Source: Marinomonas shanghaiensis (GTDB taxonomy: Bacteria > Pseudomonadota > Gammaproteobacteria > Pseudomonadales > Marinomonadaceae). From it: a stretch of 64,000 bases of DNA. The stretch covers positions 18,425 through 82,424 of the forward strand of contig NZ_QGOK01000024.1 in the NCBI RefSeq assembly GCF_003259175.1. The letters run 5' to 3'. The notes below the pieces were generated by a model. The model made no database searches. It worked only from the letters and a program-made list of their open reading frames with translations, and was not told where the DNA came from. The position numbers and the translations under genes are program-made. Positions 1 to 13,904 of this stretch are shown here, in pieces. Position 1 is the stretch's first letter; every line of letters begins with the position of its first letter.

Positions 1-417
1 AAAAAACAAATTACTCAGGCTCTGAACGATTTTGGCTGGTCTTACAAAGAGCAAGAGGTGACAGGTAAGCGTCCTAAATTTTGGTTGTATATTGCCGCAC
101 CAGATACGCCAGCAACCGCGGCTAAAATTGTCAAAGATCTTGCCTCCAAATCGGTTGATAGCTTTGTGATTAATCGTGCTGAAATGAAGAATCGTATTTC
201 ATTGGGTTTATATTCATCGCAAGAGCGAGCTGATCAAGCGAAACAGCGTATACAAAATATCTCTGGCTATACGGTGGATGTCTATGAACATATGAGGAAT
301 GTGTCACTCCAGCAGGTGGACATAGCGCAGCCTGTAAGTGAGAAAGATTGGGAGCGGTTTGTTTCACGCCTTGATCTGACCAAGATGATGATAAAATTAG
401 AAAAAAATCCTTGCTAG
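1..417 (+). CDS. SPOR-domain protein, C-terminal part (5' end outside window)
   Basis: The reading frame is open from base 1 and ends at TAG 415-417, so only the C-terminal 138 residues are present. The stretch around SLGLYSSQERADQAKQRI looks like a SPOR fold (an LGxYxxxxxA-type strand-helix), the domain that binds denuded peptidoglycan glycans at division sites. The GTG at 58 lies inside the frame and there is no reason to call it the start. In related gammaproteobacteria a SPOR protein follows the pantothenate kinase gene coaX just before this tRNA cluster, which fits the position here. The family call rests on this pattern and the context only. Confidence 0.7.
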   Translation, partial: KKQITQALNDFGWSYKEQEVTGKRPKFWLYIAAPDTPATAAKIVKDLASKSVDSFVINRAEMKNRISLGLYSSQERADQAKQRIQNISGYTVDVYEHMRNVSLQQVDIAQPVSEKDWERFVSRLDLTKMMIKLEKNPC

Positions 418-420
418 TGC

Positions 421-448
421 TTGCAATTGGCAAAGCGATTCATATAAT
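421..448 (+). promoter_or_regulatory. Sigma-70 promoter of the tRNA-Tyr/Gly/Thr cluster
   Basis: TTGCAA (421-426), a 16-nt spacer and a perfect TATAAT (443-448) are followed by a GC-rich discriminator (GGCTCCC), as is usual for stringently controlled stable-RNA promoters. It lies 43 nt before the tRNA-Tyr 5' end. Confidence 0.75.
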
Positions 449-491
449 GGCTCCCACCTTTTGGGGTGTTGCGTTGTAGCGCTGAGTACGT

Positions 492-575
<84 letters not shown>

Positions 576-578
576 ATT

Positions 579-653
579 GCGGGTATGGTATAGTGGCTAT
601 TACCTCAGCCTTCCAAGCTGAAGAGGCGGGTTCGATTCCCGCTACCCGCTCCA
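579..653 (+). tRNA. tRNA-Gly (TCC)
   Basis: Acceptor GCGGGTA pairs with TACCCGC, the anticodon loop is CTTCCAA (anticodon TCC at 612-614), the T loop is GTTCGATTC, and CCA is encoded at 651-653. It lies 3 nt after tRNA-Tyr and must be processed from the same transcript. Confidence 0.95.
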
Positions 654-654
654 G

Positions 655-730
655 GCTCATGTAGCTCAGTTGGTAGAGCACACCCTTGGTAAGGGTGAGG
701 TCGGCAGTTCAAATCTGCTCATGAGCTCCA
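655..730 (+). tRNA. tRNA-Thr (GGT)
   Basis: Acceptor GCTCATG pairs with CATGAGC, the anticodon loop CTTGGTA gives anticodon GGT, and CCA is encoded at 728-730. It is 1 nt from tRNA-Gly and is the last tRNA before the terminator. In E. coli the matching cluster runs on into tufB; no tuf gene follows here. Confidence 0.95.
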
Positions 731-750
731 GCATTTTCAATGCAAAAGAT

Positions 751-772
751 AGGTGGGTTAACCGCCTTTTTT
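751..772 (+). terminator. Rho-independent terminator after tRNA-Thr
   Basis: AGGTGG, a 5-nt GTTAA loop and CCGCCT form a 6-bp stem with one G-T pair, followed by TTTTTT. It separates the first tRNA cluster from the tRNA-Trp/secE unit. Confidence 0.7.
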
Positions 773-798
773 ATTGTCTGTTTTTTGGGCAGATACCC

Positions 799-827
799 TT
801 GCTAAGTTTAGCTTGTTCAGGTATCAT
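799..827 (+). promoter_or_regulatory. Promoter of tRNA-Trp-secE-nusG
   Basis: TTGCTA (799-804), a 17-nt spacer and TATCAT (822-827), followed by a GC-rich discriminator (CCTCCGCCC). It lies 19 nt before the tRNA-Trp 5' end. Confidence 0.65.
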
Positions 828-846
828 CCTCCGCCCATACGAATGT

Positions 847-922
847 AGGCCAATAGTTCAATTGGTAGAGCACCGGTTTCCAAAACCGGCTGTTGGGGGT
901 TCGAGTCCCTCTTGGCCTGCCA
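847..922 (+). tRNA. tRNA-Trp (CCA)
   Basis: Acceptor AGGCCAA pairs with TTGGCCT, the anticodon loop TTCCAAA gives CCA, the T arm is GGGGGTTCGAGTCCCTC, and CCA is encoded at 920-922. It precedes secE by 40 nt, so it is probably cotranscribed with secE-nusG. Confidence 0.95.
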
Positions 923-962
923 TCTTTCGTATCCTATTTCTTAGTTAGGGATCACCTGAAGT

Positions 963-1331
963 ATGAGTTCGAGTACTGAAGCTCAAGCGTCTCGCGGAGA
1001 TGTGTTTAAGTGGGCGATTGTTGTTCTGCTAGTTGCGGTAGGCGTGATTGGTAATAACTATTATTCTGCTGAGTCACTATTGTATCGTTTAATCGCTATT
1101 TTGGTGTTGGCCGGTGTCGCTGGTTTTGTTGCGCTACAAACTGTGAAAGGTAAGGCTTTTTTTACTCTTGCGAAAGAAGCCAAAACTGAAATTCGCAGAG
1201 TTGTGTGGCCGACAAGACAGGAAACTGTGCAAACGACCTTAATCGTGTTAGCGGTTGTTGTTTTTATGTCTCTCGTGCTATGGGGGGTGGATTCGCTCCT
1301 TGGCTGGATCGTTTCCTCGGTAATTAGTTAG
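963..1331 (+). CDS. secE: Preprotein translocase subunit SecE
   Basis: SecE clamps the two halves of SecY in the inner-membrane Sec channel. The 122-residue product has three hydrophobic segments (about residues 17-34, 39-57 and 90-118) as in the long E. coli form (127 residues), and the conserved cytoplasmic stretch EIRRVVWPTRQET between the second and third, which contacts SecY. The start ATG follows GGATCACC with only a weak ribosome site. nusG follows after 9 nt, the usual secE-nusG pair. Confidence 0.97.
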   Translation: MSSSTEAQASRGDVFKWAIVVLLVAVGVIGNNYYSAESLLYRLIAILVLAGVAGFVALQTVKGKAFFTLAKEAKTEIRRVVWPTRQETVQTTLIVLAVVVFMSLVLWGVDSLLGWIVSSVIS

Positions 1332-1340
1332 GAGTTGCTC

Positions 1341-1874
1341 GTGACCAAACGATGGTATGTAGTACAGGCGTACTCAGGGTACGAAAAGCACGTAATGCGT
1401 TCGCTTATTGAGCGAGTGCAGGTTATGGGGCAGGAAGAGAATTTTGGTGACATTTTGGTGCCGACCGAAGAAGTGGTCGAAATCCGAGATGGTAAGAAGC
1501 GCAAGAGTGAAAGAAAGTTCTATCCAGGTTATGTGTTGGTTCAGATGGATATGAATGATGCCTCTTGGCACTTGGTTAAAGGTACGTCTCGTGTGTTAGG
1601 GTTTATTGGTGGTACGGCAGATAAGCCATCGCCAATTACCAGTCGCGAGGCTGACGCCATTCTACAACGTGTTAGTGATGGGGTTGATAAACCTCGTCCT
1701 AAAACCTTGTTTGAAGTGGGTGAGGTTGTTCGAGTTAATGAAGGGCCATTTGCTGACTTTAACGGTGTTGTGGAAGAAGTAGATTACGATAAAAGTCGAA
1801 TCAAAGTGGCGGTGCTTATTTTTGGGCGCTCAACGCCAGTTGATTTGGAATTTAGTCAGGTTGAAAAAGCCTGA
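1341..1874 (+). CDS. nusG: Transcription antitermination factor NusG
   Basis: NusG binds the clamp of RNA polymerase through its N-terminal NGN domain and links it to Rho or S10 through its C-terminal KOW domain. The 177 residues (E. coli 181) start [18 protein letters not shown] and contain the KOW motif [19 protein letters not shown] near residue 130. I chose GTG 1341: the ribosome site GGAG at 1331-1334 is 6 nt upstream, and the homologous N terminus begins here. A TTG at 1335 would leave no spacing. Confidence 0.97.
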   Translation: MTKRWYVVQAYSGYEKHVMRSLIERVQVMGQEENFGDILVPTEEVVEIRDGKKRKSERKFYPGYVLVQMDMNDASWHLVKGTSRVLGFIGGTADKPSPITSREADAILQRVSDGVDKPRPKTLFEVGEVVRVNEGPFADFNGVVEEVDYDKSRIKVAVLIFGRSTPVDLEFSQVEKA

Positions 1875-1923
1875 TTTTGTTGAACGGGTAGCCTTCGGGC
1901 AGTGACCCAATTGGAGTTAAAAA

Positions 1924-2358
1924 ATGGCTAAGAAAGTCCAAGCTTATATCAAGCTGCAAGTTAAAGCGGGTCAAGCGAACCCAAGTCCACCAGTTGGTCC
2001 AGCACTTGGTCAACACGGTGTGAACATTATGGAGTTCTGTAAAGCGTTTAATGCGAAAACTCAAGGTCTAGAGCCTGGTCTTCCAACGCCTGTTATCATC
2101 ACTGTATACAGTGACCGTAGTTTTACATTCGAAACGAAATCTACTCCTGCGGCTGTTTTGCTTAAAAAAGCGGCTGGCCTAAAGAGTGGTTCTCCTCGTC
2201 CAAACACTCAAAAAGTGGGTACGGTTACTCGTGCTCAACTAGAAGAGATTGTTATTGCTAAGCAGGCTGATTTGACTGCTTCTAACATGGATGCAGCAGT
2301 TCGTACTATTGCTGGTAGCGCTCGCGCTATGGGTCTAGAAGTTGAGGGTGTTAACTAA
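1924..2358 (+). CDS. rplK: Ribosomal protein L11
   Basis: L11 forms the GTPase-associated centre with 23S rRNA helices 43/44 and is needed for RelA activation. At 144 residues (E. coli 142) it has the proline-rich N-terminal segment [22 protein letters not shown] and the C-terminal rRNA-binding domain. A GGAG ribosome site precedes ATG. The stop codon TAA overlaps the first base of rplA, so the two are translationally coupled. In E. coli L1 represses this pair. Confidence 0.98.
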   Translation: MAKKVQAYIKLQVKAGQANPSPPVGPALGQHGVNIMEFCKAFNAKTQGLEPGLPTPVIITVYSDRSFTFETKSTPAAVLLKKAAGLKSGSPRPNTQKVGTVTRAQLEEIVIAKQADLTASNMDAAVRTIAGSARAMGLEVEGVN

Positions 2359-3059
2359 TGGCTAAATTAACTAAACGCGCTCGCTTGATCGCTGAAAAAG
2401 TAGAAGCAACTAAGTTTTACTCTGTTGAAGAGGCTGTTGCTCTATTGTCTGAGCTTTCTACTGTTAAGTTCAAAGAGTCTATCGACGTATCTGTTAACCT
2501 AGGCGTTGACCCACGTAAATCCGATCAGGTTGTTCGTGGTTCTACTGTATTGCCTCACGGTGCAGGTAAAGATGTTCGTGTTGCTGTGTTTGCACAAGGT
2601 GCAAATGCTGAAGCGGCGAAAGCGGCGGGTGCGGATGTTGTAGGTTTCGAAGATTTGGCTGAACAAGTTAAAGCTGGTAACCTTGATTTTGATGTTGTTA
2701 TTGCTTCTCCAGACGCAATGCGCATCGTTGGTCAGCTAGGTCAGGTTTTAGGTCCTCGTGGTCTAATGCCTAACCCTAAAGTTGGCACAGTAACGCCTGA
2801 TGTTGCGACTGCAGTTAAGAATGCAAAAGCAGGTCAAGCTCGTTACCGTACAGATAAAAATGGTATCATCCACGCTGCTGTTGGCTCTATCGAATTTGCT
2901 GCGGATGCTATCAAAGGTAACCTTGAAGCGCTTTTAACCGACCTGCGTCGTGCTAAGCCAGCGTCTTCAAAAGGTGTTTACCTGAAAAAAGTGACTTTGT
3001 CCTCTACAATGGGACCTGGTCTACAAATTGATCTAGGTGCGCTTAACTCAACTAAGTAA
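2358..3059 (+). CDS. rplA: Ribosomal protein L1
   Basis: L1 forms the mobile stalk at the E site and is the translational repressor of the L11 operon in many bacteria. The 233-residue product carries the typical [16 protein letters not shown] segment (about residues 129-144) and the C-terminal MGPGLQID motif. ATG overlaps the rplK stop by one base. A 230-nt non-coding region separates it from rplJ. Confidence 0.98.
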   Translation: MAKLTKRARLIAEKVEATKFYSVEEAVALLSELSTVKFKESIDVSVNLGVDPRKSDQVVRGSTVLPHGAGKDVRVAVFAQGANAEAAKAAGADVVGFEDLAEQVKAGNLDFDVVIASPDAMRIVGQLGQVLGPRGLMPNPKVGTVTPDVATAVKNAKAGQARYRTDKNGIIHAAVGSIEFAADAIKGNLEALLTDLRRAKPASSKGVYLKKVTLSSTMGPGLQIDLGALNSTK

Positions 3060-3089
3060 GCATCTAGATCATGAGCTTTGGGGTCTGCC

Positions 3090-3289
3090 TTCATTTATTT
3101 GTTGAGCAGGCCGTCAAAGACCGCAGGAACCTAACGGTTTAATAACAACGTTGAAAAATGTTTGTCCTGCGCAGATGGTGTGGCCCGATTCAGATATACT
3201 TGGATCTAACTCACCAGCAAGTACTTCGAGCAATCGGAGAGTTGGTAAATATAGGGGAATTTATTCCCTGCTAATCCAGGAGAAAACCA
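3090..3289 (+). promoter_or_regulatory. rplJ leader, probable L10(L12)4 autoregulatory RNA
   Basis: The 230 nt before rplJ hold no gene. The segment from about 3118 (GACCGCAGGAACCTAACGG) through 3165 (TCCTGCGCAGATGGTG) resembles the conserved core of the L10 leader, where the L10-L12 complex binds to repress rplJL. The call rests on this remembered similarity, the unusual leader length and the position. A hairpin, AGGGGAATTTATTCCCT (3253-3269), lies just before the AGGAG ribosome site. Confidence 0.6.
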
Positions 3290-3790
3290 GTGGCATTAGG
3301 TCTAGAAGACAAAAAAGCCATTGTCGCCGAAGTTAGCGAAGTTGCTAAAACTGCATTGTCTGCGGTTGTTGCTGATTCTCGCGGTGTTACCGTGAGCAGC
3401 ATGACGGCGCTACGTAAAGAAGCGCGCGAAGCAGGTGTTTATGTACGTGTAGTACGTAACACTTTGGCTCGCCGTGCAGTTGAAGGCACTGACTTCGAAT
3501 GTCTAGCTGATAGCTTTGTTGGTCCTACGCTAATTGCTTTTTCTAACGAACACCCAGGTGCGGCTGCTCGTTTATTGAAAGCGTTTGCGAAAACTAACAG
3601 CAAGTTTGAAGTGAAGGCGTTGGCGTTCAACGGTGAGTTGATCCCAGCTGGCGACATTGATCGTTTGGCAACACTGCCTACATACAACGAAGCTATTGCG
3701 AAACTGATGAGTGTTATTCAGGGCGCAACAAGCAAGTTGGTACGTACTCTTGCAGCGGTTCGCGATCAAAAAGAGCAAGAAGCGGCTTAA
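3290..3790 (+). CDS. rplJ: Ribosomal protein L10
   Basis: L10 anchors the L12 dimers to the 50S stalk. The 166 residues (E. coli 165) begin [20 protein letters not shown], close to E. coli, with [10 protein letters not shown] and [16 protein letters not shown] in the rRNA-binding domain and a C-terminal helix for L12. The start is GTG, with AGGAG 8 nt before it. Repression by L10-L12 through the preceding leader is expected. Confidence 0.98.
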   Translation: MALGLEDKKAIVAEVSEVAKTALSAVVADSRGVTVSSMTALRKEAREAGVYVRVVRNTLARRAVEGTDFECLADSFVGPTLIAFSNEHPGAAARLLKAFAKTNSKFEVKALAFNGELIPAGDIDRLATLPTYNEAIAKLMSVIQGATSKLVRTLAAVRDQKEQEAA

Positions 3791-3872
3791 TACGGTTTAC
3801 CGTGTCCCTTCTTGATAAATATTTTGTTTTATTACCCTCGGGTAATTTTAAAGAATGCTAGGAATCTGAGTC

Positions 3873-4244
3873 ATGGCTCTAACTAAAGAAGATATCATCA
3901 ATGCAGTAGCAGAAATGTCTGTGATGGACGTTGTTGAACTAATTTCTGCAATGGAAGAAAAATTCGGCGTATCTGCAGCAGCTGCTGTAGCTGCAGGTCC
4001 AGCTGCTGACGCTGGTCCAGCTGCTGAAGAACAAACGGAATTTGACGTTATTCTTACTGCCGCTGGCGATAAGAAAGTAAACGTAATTAAAGCAGTTCGT
4101 GCAGCGACTGGCCTAGGCTTGAAAGAAGCTAAAGCAATCGTTGACGGTGCTCCAATGACTGTTAAAGAAGCTGCTTCTAAAGAAGATGCTGCTGCTCTTA
4201 AAGCGGCTCTTGAAGAAGCTGGTGCATCTGTCGAAATCAAGTAA
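3873..4244 (+). CDS. rplL: Ribosomal protein L7/L12
   Basis: L12 dimers form the flexible stalk that recruits translational GTPases. At 123 residues it shows the N-terminal dimerisation domain, an alanine-rich hinge at about residues 36-51, and the C-terminal factor-binding domain with [28 protein letters not shown]. It sits 82 nt after rplJ and is followed by an attenuator before rpoB. Confidence 0.98.
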   Translation: MALTKEDIINAVAEMSVMDVVELISAMEEKFGVSAAAAVAAGPAADAGPAAEEQTEFDVILTAAGDKKVNVIKAVRAATGLGLKEAKAIVDGAPMTVKEAASKEDAAALKAALEEAGASVEIK

Positions 4245-4262
4245 TGATACTTGCATTTCCAG

Positions 4263-4283
4263 ATTTCGACCAATAGTCGAAAT
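4263..4283 (+). promoter_or_regulatory. Hairpin before the rplL-rpoB attenuator, possible RNase processing site
   Basis: ATTTCGAC, loop CAATA, GTCGAAAT: a perfect 8-bp stem directly abutting the next hairpin. In E. coli the rplL-rpoB interval carries an RNase III site as well as an attenuator; I infer the same division here from the layout. Confidence 0.4.
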
Positions 4284-4314
4284 GGCTGGTGACATTATTG
4301 TCACCGGCCTTTTT
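4284..4314 (+). terminator. rplL-rpoB attenuator/terminator
   Basis: GGCTGGTGAC, loop ATTATT, GTCACCGGCC: a 10-bp stem with one G-T pair, followed by TTTTT. It probably causes partial termination, so that L12 is made in excess over RNA polymerase beta. Confidence 0.8.
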
Positions 4315-4432
4315 GGGTTTCTGAAACTCAAATAAACCTTAAAAGAATTTTCAAATGGGAGATAATGCTCCCATATATGGTAAGGCCTGATTTGGGCCTT
4401 TTGCGTCAATGTGCACAAGCTGGGGAATGCTG

Positions 4433-8533
<4,101 letters not shown>

Positions 8534-8598
8534 GCACGAATCACATTTGACCTGCTGGGGAGCAAGACTCCCCGGCCTTACGAGTGGGGCGAATATCC

Positions 8599-11500
8599 AT
8601 GAAAGACTTATTAGGTCTTCTAAAATCACAGGGACAATCTGACGAGTTTGATGCGATCCGCATTGGCTTGGCATCACCAGATATGATTCGTTCATGGTCT
8701 TATGGTGAAGTTAAAAAGCCAGAGACCATCAACTACCGTACGTTCAAACCAGAACGTGACGGTTTGTTCTGTGCAAAAATCTTTGGTCCTATAAAGGACT
8801 ATGAGTGCTTGTGTGGTAAATACAAGCGTTTGAAACACCGTGGTGTTATCTGTGAGAAGTGTGGCGTTGAAGTGGCTCTGTCTAAAGTGCGTCGTGAACG
8901 CATGGGTCACATTGAGCTTGCATCGCCTGTTGCACACATTTGGTTTTTGAAATCTCTTCCGTCTCGTATCGGTCTTATCCTAGATATGACGTTGCGTGAT
9001 ATTGAGCGAGTTTTGTATTTTGAATCTTTCATCGTGATTGATCCAGGTATGACGACGCTTGAAAAGGGTCAGTTGCTAAATGACGAGCAGTATTTTGAAG
9101 CGCTAGAAGAATTCGGTGATGAATTTGATGCCCGTATGGGTGCAGAAGCGGTTCAGATGTTGCTTCGCGATCTAGACATGCCTGTAGAAATTAACAGCAT
9201 GCGTGAAGAGCTTAACAGCACGAACTCTGAAACTCGTATTAAGAAGCTGTCTAAGCGTCTTAAGCTAGTAGAAGCTTTCTATCATTCTGGTAATAACCCA
9301 GAGTGGATGGTGCTCGATGTATTGCCGGTTCTTCCGCCAGATCTTCGTCCATTGGTACCACTAGAAGGTGGTCGTTTTGCGACGTCGGATTTGAACGATC
9401 TTTATCGTCGTGTGATTAACCGTAACAATCGTTTAAAACGCCTGTTAGAGCTTTCTGCTCCAGATATCATCGTACGTAACGAAAAACGTATGTTGCAAGA
9501 GTCTGTTGATGCTTTGCTTGATAACGGTCGTCGTGGTCGCGCGATTACGGGTTCTAACAAACGTCCTTTGAAATCTTTGGCTGATATGATCAAAGGTAAG
9601 CAAGGTCGTTTCCGTCAGAACTTGCTAGGTAAGCGTGTTGATTATTCTGGTCGTTCGGTAATCACAGTAGGTCCATCACTGCGTCTACATCAGTGTGGTC
9701 TGCCTAAAAAAATGGCACTTGAGCTATTCAAGCCATTCATTTTTTCTAAACTTGAACTTCGTGGCATGGCGACGACGATCAAAGCGGCGAAGAAAATGGT
9801 TGAGCGTGAAACGCCTGAAGTGTGGGATATCCTTGATGAGGTTATCCGTGAACATCCAGTGATGTTGAACCGTGCGCCAACACTTCACCGTTTGGGTATC
9901 CAAGCGTTTGAACCTATGTTGATCGAAGGTAAAGCGATCCAGTTGCACCCACTTGTGTGTGCGGCCTACAACGCTGACTTCGACGGTGACCAAATGGCGG
10001 TTCACGTTCCGTTGACAATTGAAGCGCAGCTAGAAGCTCGTGCCTTGATGATGTCTACGAACAACATTCTATCACCAGCAAACGGCGAGCCGATCATCGT
10101 TCCTTCTCAGGACGTTGTATTGGGTCTGTACTATATGACTCGTGAGAAAATCAATGCCAAAGGCGAAGGCATGGCATTTTCTGACATCAAAGAAGTACAC
10201 CGTGCGTATGGTGCGAAACAAGTTGAATTGCACGCGAAAGTAAAAGTGCGTATCAGCCAAGTTGATACCACGCTGGATGGCGACAAAGTGCCGTCTACTT
10301 TCATTGCAGATACAACCGTTGGTCGTGCTTTGTTGTTTGATATTGTTCCTGATGGCCTACCGTTCTCTGTGGTTAACCAAACCATGAAGAAGAAAGCGAT
10401 CTCTAACTTGATCAACGAGTGTTACCGTAAAGTCGGCTTGAAAGAGAGCTGTATTTTTGCTGACCAATTGATGTACACAGGTTTTGCTTACGCGACCGCG
10501 TCTGGCTCTTCTGTTGGTGTTGACGACTTCGTTATACCGCCAGAGAAAGCAGCCATCATTGCTAAGGCAGAAGCCGAAGTTAAAGAAATCGAATACCAAT
10601 ATGCGGACGGTCTTGTAACGCAAGGCGAGAAGTACAACAAAGTAATCGACTTATGGTCTCGTACTAACGAAACGGTTACTGAAGCCATGATGAAAAACTT
10701 GGCAAAAGAGATGACTGTCAATAAAGCAGGTGAAACGGTTGAGCAACAATCTTTCAACTCTGTATACATGATGGCCGACTCTGGTGCCCGTGGTAGTGTG
10801 GCTCAGATGCGTCAGTTGGGTGGTATGCGTGGTCTGATGGCGAAACCAGATGGTTCCATCATCGAGACGCCAATCACAGCAAACTTCCGTGAAGGTCTGT
10901 CAGTACTTCAGTACTTTACGTCTACTCACGGTGCCCGTAAGGGTCTTGCTGATACGGCATTGAAAACGGCAAACTCTGGTTACTTGACTCGTCGTCTCGT
11001 AGACGTAGCGCAGGATTTGGTTATCACTGAGGTTGATTGTGGCTCTACAAACGGTATTTCCGTTGCCGCTATGATTGAAGGTGGTGATGTGGTTGTGCCA
11101 CTAGGTCATCGTGTATTGGGTCGCGTTGTGGCTCAAGACGTTATTGATGCGAAAGGCAATTTAGTATTGTCTGCTGGCACATTGATCGATGAACATGACG
11201 TACGAACGATCGAAGCGGCTGGTGTTGACGAAATGATCATTCGCTCTGTTATCACTTGTAATACACGTCATGGTGTATGTGCTAAGTGTTATGGACGTGA
11301 TCTTGCTCGTGGTCATCAGGTTAATATTGGTGAGGCCATTGGTGTTGTTGCGGCACAGTCAATCGGTGAGCCTGGTACACAGTTAACAATGCGTACCTTC
11401 CACATCGGTGGTGCGGCTTCTCGAGCGTCTGCGGTTGATAGTGTTCAAGTGAAGAGTGCGGGTACGGTTCGTTTTAATAAAATGAAGAGTATCGAGCGCC

Positions 11501-12801
11501 ACACTGGGCATCTAGTGGTTGCATCTCGTTCTTCTGAATTGGCCATTGCCGATGAAGCGGGTCGTGAGAAAGAGCGTTACAAGCTTCCTTACGGTGCGGT
11601 ATTGAGTGTGCGTGAAGGTGATCAAGTGACAGCGGGTCAAATCGTTGCTAACTGGGATCCACATACACACCCAATCGTATCTGAGATGGAAGGCCGTCTA
11701 GAATTTAGTGGTATGGAAGAGAACGTCACCATTCGTCGTCAATCAGACGAGATGACGGGCTTGACGACCATTGAAGTAATGGAAATGCGCGATCGTCCAG
11801 CGGCAGGTAAGGACATTCGTCCGATGATTTCTGTTGTTGATGCAGAGGGTAACCCAGTATTGATTCCAGGTACTGAATCGCCAGTACAGTATATGTTGCC
11901 TGAAAAAGCATTGTTAAGCCTAGATCATGGTGCAACAGTGAAATCCGGTGAGGTTCTTGCGCGTATTCCTCAAGAATCTATTGGTAACAAGGATATTACC
12001 GGTGGTTTGCCACGAGTGGCGGACCTATTTGAAGCGCGTCGTCCAAAAGATCCTGCTGTCATGGCGGAAACGAGCGGTGTTGTTAGCTTCGGTAAAGAGA
12101 CAAAAGGTAAGATCCGTTTGGTTATCACGCCGCAAAACGGTGATGAGCCAGTTGAGACTTTGATTCCTAAATGGCGTCAAATTAACATCTTCGACGGTGA
12201 GGAAGTGGCAAAAGGTGAGATTATCGCCGACGGTCCGTTAAGTCCTCATGACATTCTGCGTCTTCAAGGTGTAGAGGCTTTGGCTGACTACATTACAAAC
12301 GAAGTGCAGGAAGTTTACCGCTTACAAGGCGTTGTGATTAACGATAAGCATATTGAAGTTATTGTTAACCAAATGTTGCGTAAAGTGGAAGTTGGAGAGT
12401 CTGGTGATACAGATCTTATTCAAGGTGATCAGGTTGAGTTTACTCACCTGCTAGACGCAAACGAAAAAGCAATTGCTGAGGGTAAATTCCCAGCTAAGTA
12501 TGAGCGTGTGCTTCTAGGTATCACCAAAGCTTCTTTGGCTACTGAGTCCTTTATATCAGCAGCGTCTTTCCAAGAGACTACTCGAGTTCTTACGGAAGGT
12601 GCGGTAACTGGTAAAAAAGATCACTTACGTGGCTTGAAAGAAAACGTTGTTGTAGGTCGTTTGATACCAGCGGGTACAGGCTTGGCTTACCACAATGAGC
12701 GCAAGAGAAAGAAAGAGCTTGCGCAAGCAGCAAAAGAAGGAAGTTCAACAGTGAGTGCATCCGATGTGGAAGAAGCATTGAGTGCAGCATTGAAAGACTA
12801 G
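8599..12801 (+). CDS. rpoC: RNA polymerase subunit beta'
   Basis: The catalytic subunit: NADFDGDQM places the three Mg-binding aspartates at D460, D462 and D464. The N-terminal zinc site is [20 protein letters not shown]; a second cysteine cluster, [13 protein letters not shown], lies around codon 895. Length is 1400 residues (E. coli 1407). ATG 8599 ([11 protein letters not shown]) matches the family start and has GGGG 9 nt upstream; a GTG at 8584 is inside the leader. It follows rpoB by 65 nt. Confidence 0.98.
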   Translation: MKDLLGLLKSQGQSDEFDAIRIGLASPDMIRSWSYGEVKKPETINYRTFKPERDGLFCAKIFGPIKDYECLCGKYKRLKHRGVICEKCGVEVALSKVRRERMGHIELASPVAHIWFLKSLPSRIGLILDMTLRDIERVLYFESFIVIDPGMTTLEKGQLLNDEQYFEALEEFGDEFDARMGAEAVQMLLRDLDMPVEINSMREELNSTNSETRIKKLSKRLKLVEAFYHSGNNPEWMVLDVLPVLPPDLRPLVPLEGGRFATSDLNDLYRRVINRNNRLKRLLELSAPDIIVRNEKRMLQESVDALLDNGRRGRAITGSNKRPLKSLADMIKGKQGRFRQNLLGKRVDYSGRSVITVGPSLRLHQCGLPKKMALELFKPFIFSKLELRGMATTIKAAKKMVERETPEVWDILDEVIREHPVMLNRAPTLHRLGIQAFEPMLIEGKAIQLHPLVCAAYNADFDGDQMAVHVPLTIEAQLEARALMMSTNNILSPANGEPIIVPSQDVVLGLYYMTREKINAKGEGMAFSDIKEVHRAYGAKQVELHAKVKVRISQVDTTLDGDKVPSTFIADTTVGRALLFDIVPDGLPFSVVNQTMKKKAISNLINECYRKVGLKESCIFADQLMYTGFAYATASGSSVGVDDFVIPPEKAAIIAKAEAEVKEIEYQYADGLVTQGEKYNKVIDLWSRTNETVTEAMMKNLAKEMTVNKAGETVEQQSFNSVYMMADSGARGSVAQMRQLGGMRGLMAKPDGSIIETPITANFREGLSVLQYFTSTHGARKGLADTALKTANSGYLTRRLVDVAQDLVITEVDCGSTNGISVAAMIEGGDVVVPLGHRVLGRVVAQDVIDAKGNLVLSAGTLIDEHDVRTIEAAGVDEMIIRSVITCNTRHGVCAKCYGRDLARGHQVNIGEAIGVVAAQSIGEPGTQLTMRTFHIGGAASRASAVDSVQVKSAGTVRFNKMKSIERHTGHLVVASRSSELAIADEAGREKERYKLPYGAVLSVREGDQVTAGQIVANWDPHTHPIVSEMEGRLEFSGMEENVTIRRQSDEMTGLTTIEVMEMRDRPAAGKDIRPMISVVDAEGNPVLIPGTESPVQYMLPEKALLSLDHGATVKSGEVLARIPQESIGNKDITGGLPRVADLFEARRPKDPAVMAETSGVVSFGKETKGKIRLVITPQNGDEPVETLIPKWRQINIFDGEEVAKGEIIADGPLSPHDILRLQGVEALADYITNEVQEVYRLQGVVINDKHIEVIVNQMLRKVEVGESGDTDLIQGDQVEFTHLLDANEKAIAEGKFPAKYERVLLGITKASLATESFISAASFQETTRVLTEGAVTGKKDHLRGLKENVVVGRLIPAGTGLAYHNERKRKKELAQAAKEGSSTVSASDVEEALSAALKD

Positions 12802-12821
12802 TTATTTGCTGTTAAATCGTA

Positions 12822-12849
12822 AGGGAGGTGATTTTTTAGTCGCCTCCCT
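12822..12849 (+). terminator. Hairpin after rpoC (first of two)
   Basis: AGGGAGGTGA, an 8-nt loop and TCGCCTCCCT form a 10-bp stem with one G-T pair, but the T-run after it is poor. It ends or attenuates the rpoBC transcript. Confidence 0.5.
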
Positions 12850-12854
12850 ATTGA

Positions 12855-13310
<456 letters not shown>

Positions 13311-13409
13311 GCTGAAGCTACTTAATTCATCGTTTAGACATAATTTTTTAATACAGTAAGGCCGAGCAATAATTAAATTGTCTCGGGCGAACCTGAAGAG
13401 GATGTAGAT

Positions 13410-13883
13410 ATGCCTAGAAGACGCGTCGTCGCTAAGCGTGAAATCCTTCCGGATCCTAAACACGGAAGCCAACTTCTCGCTAAATTTATTAACCATGTAA
13501 TGGTTAGTGGTAAAAAATCTGTAGCAGAAAGCATTGTTTACAATGCATTGAACACTGTTGCAACACGCGCTAAAACAGAAGAGCCAATGGCTATCTTCGA
13601 AAAAGCACTAGAATCTATCCAGCCAATGGTTGAGGTTAAATCTCGCCGTGTTGGTGGTGCTACTTACCAAGTTCCTGTTGAAGTACGTCCTGCTCGCCGC
13701 GCAGCATTGTCTATGCGTTGGTTGGTTGATGCTTCTCGTAAGCGTGGTGAAAAATCCATGGCTCTACGTCTTGCAGGCGAAATCTTAGATGCTGCCGAAA
13801 ACAAAGGTTCTGCTGTTAAGAAGCGTGAAGACGTTCATCGCATGGCAGAAGCTAACAAAGCATTCTCTCACTACCGTTTCTAA
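13410..13883 (+). CDS. rpsG: Ribosomal protein S7
   Basis: S7 nucleates the 30S head and contacts the E-site tRNA. In E. coli it also represses the str operon. The 157 residues begin [20 protein letters not shown], with the mostly helical core [24 protein letters not shown] ribosome site precedes ATG. The 99-nt gap from rpsL is where the S7 target of the str operon lies in E. coli; I did not recognise the fold here. Confidence 0.98.
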   Translation: MPRRRVVAKREILPDPKHGSQLLAKFINHVMVSGKKSVAESIVYNALNTVATRAKTEEPMAIFEKALESIQPMVEVKSRRVGGATYQVPVEVRPARRAALSMRWLVDASRKRGEKSMALRLAGEILDAAENKGSAVKKREDVHRMAEANKAFSHYRF

Positions 13884-13904
13884 TCATCCAGAGAAGGATA
13901 CACA

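Noticed and set aside
670..948. Open frames across the tRNA cluster on both strands
   Set aside because: They consist of tRNA sequence and spacers.
3151..3336. 61-codon open frame before rplJ
   Set aside because: It runs through the L10 leader and into rplJ in another frame; no family resemblance.
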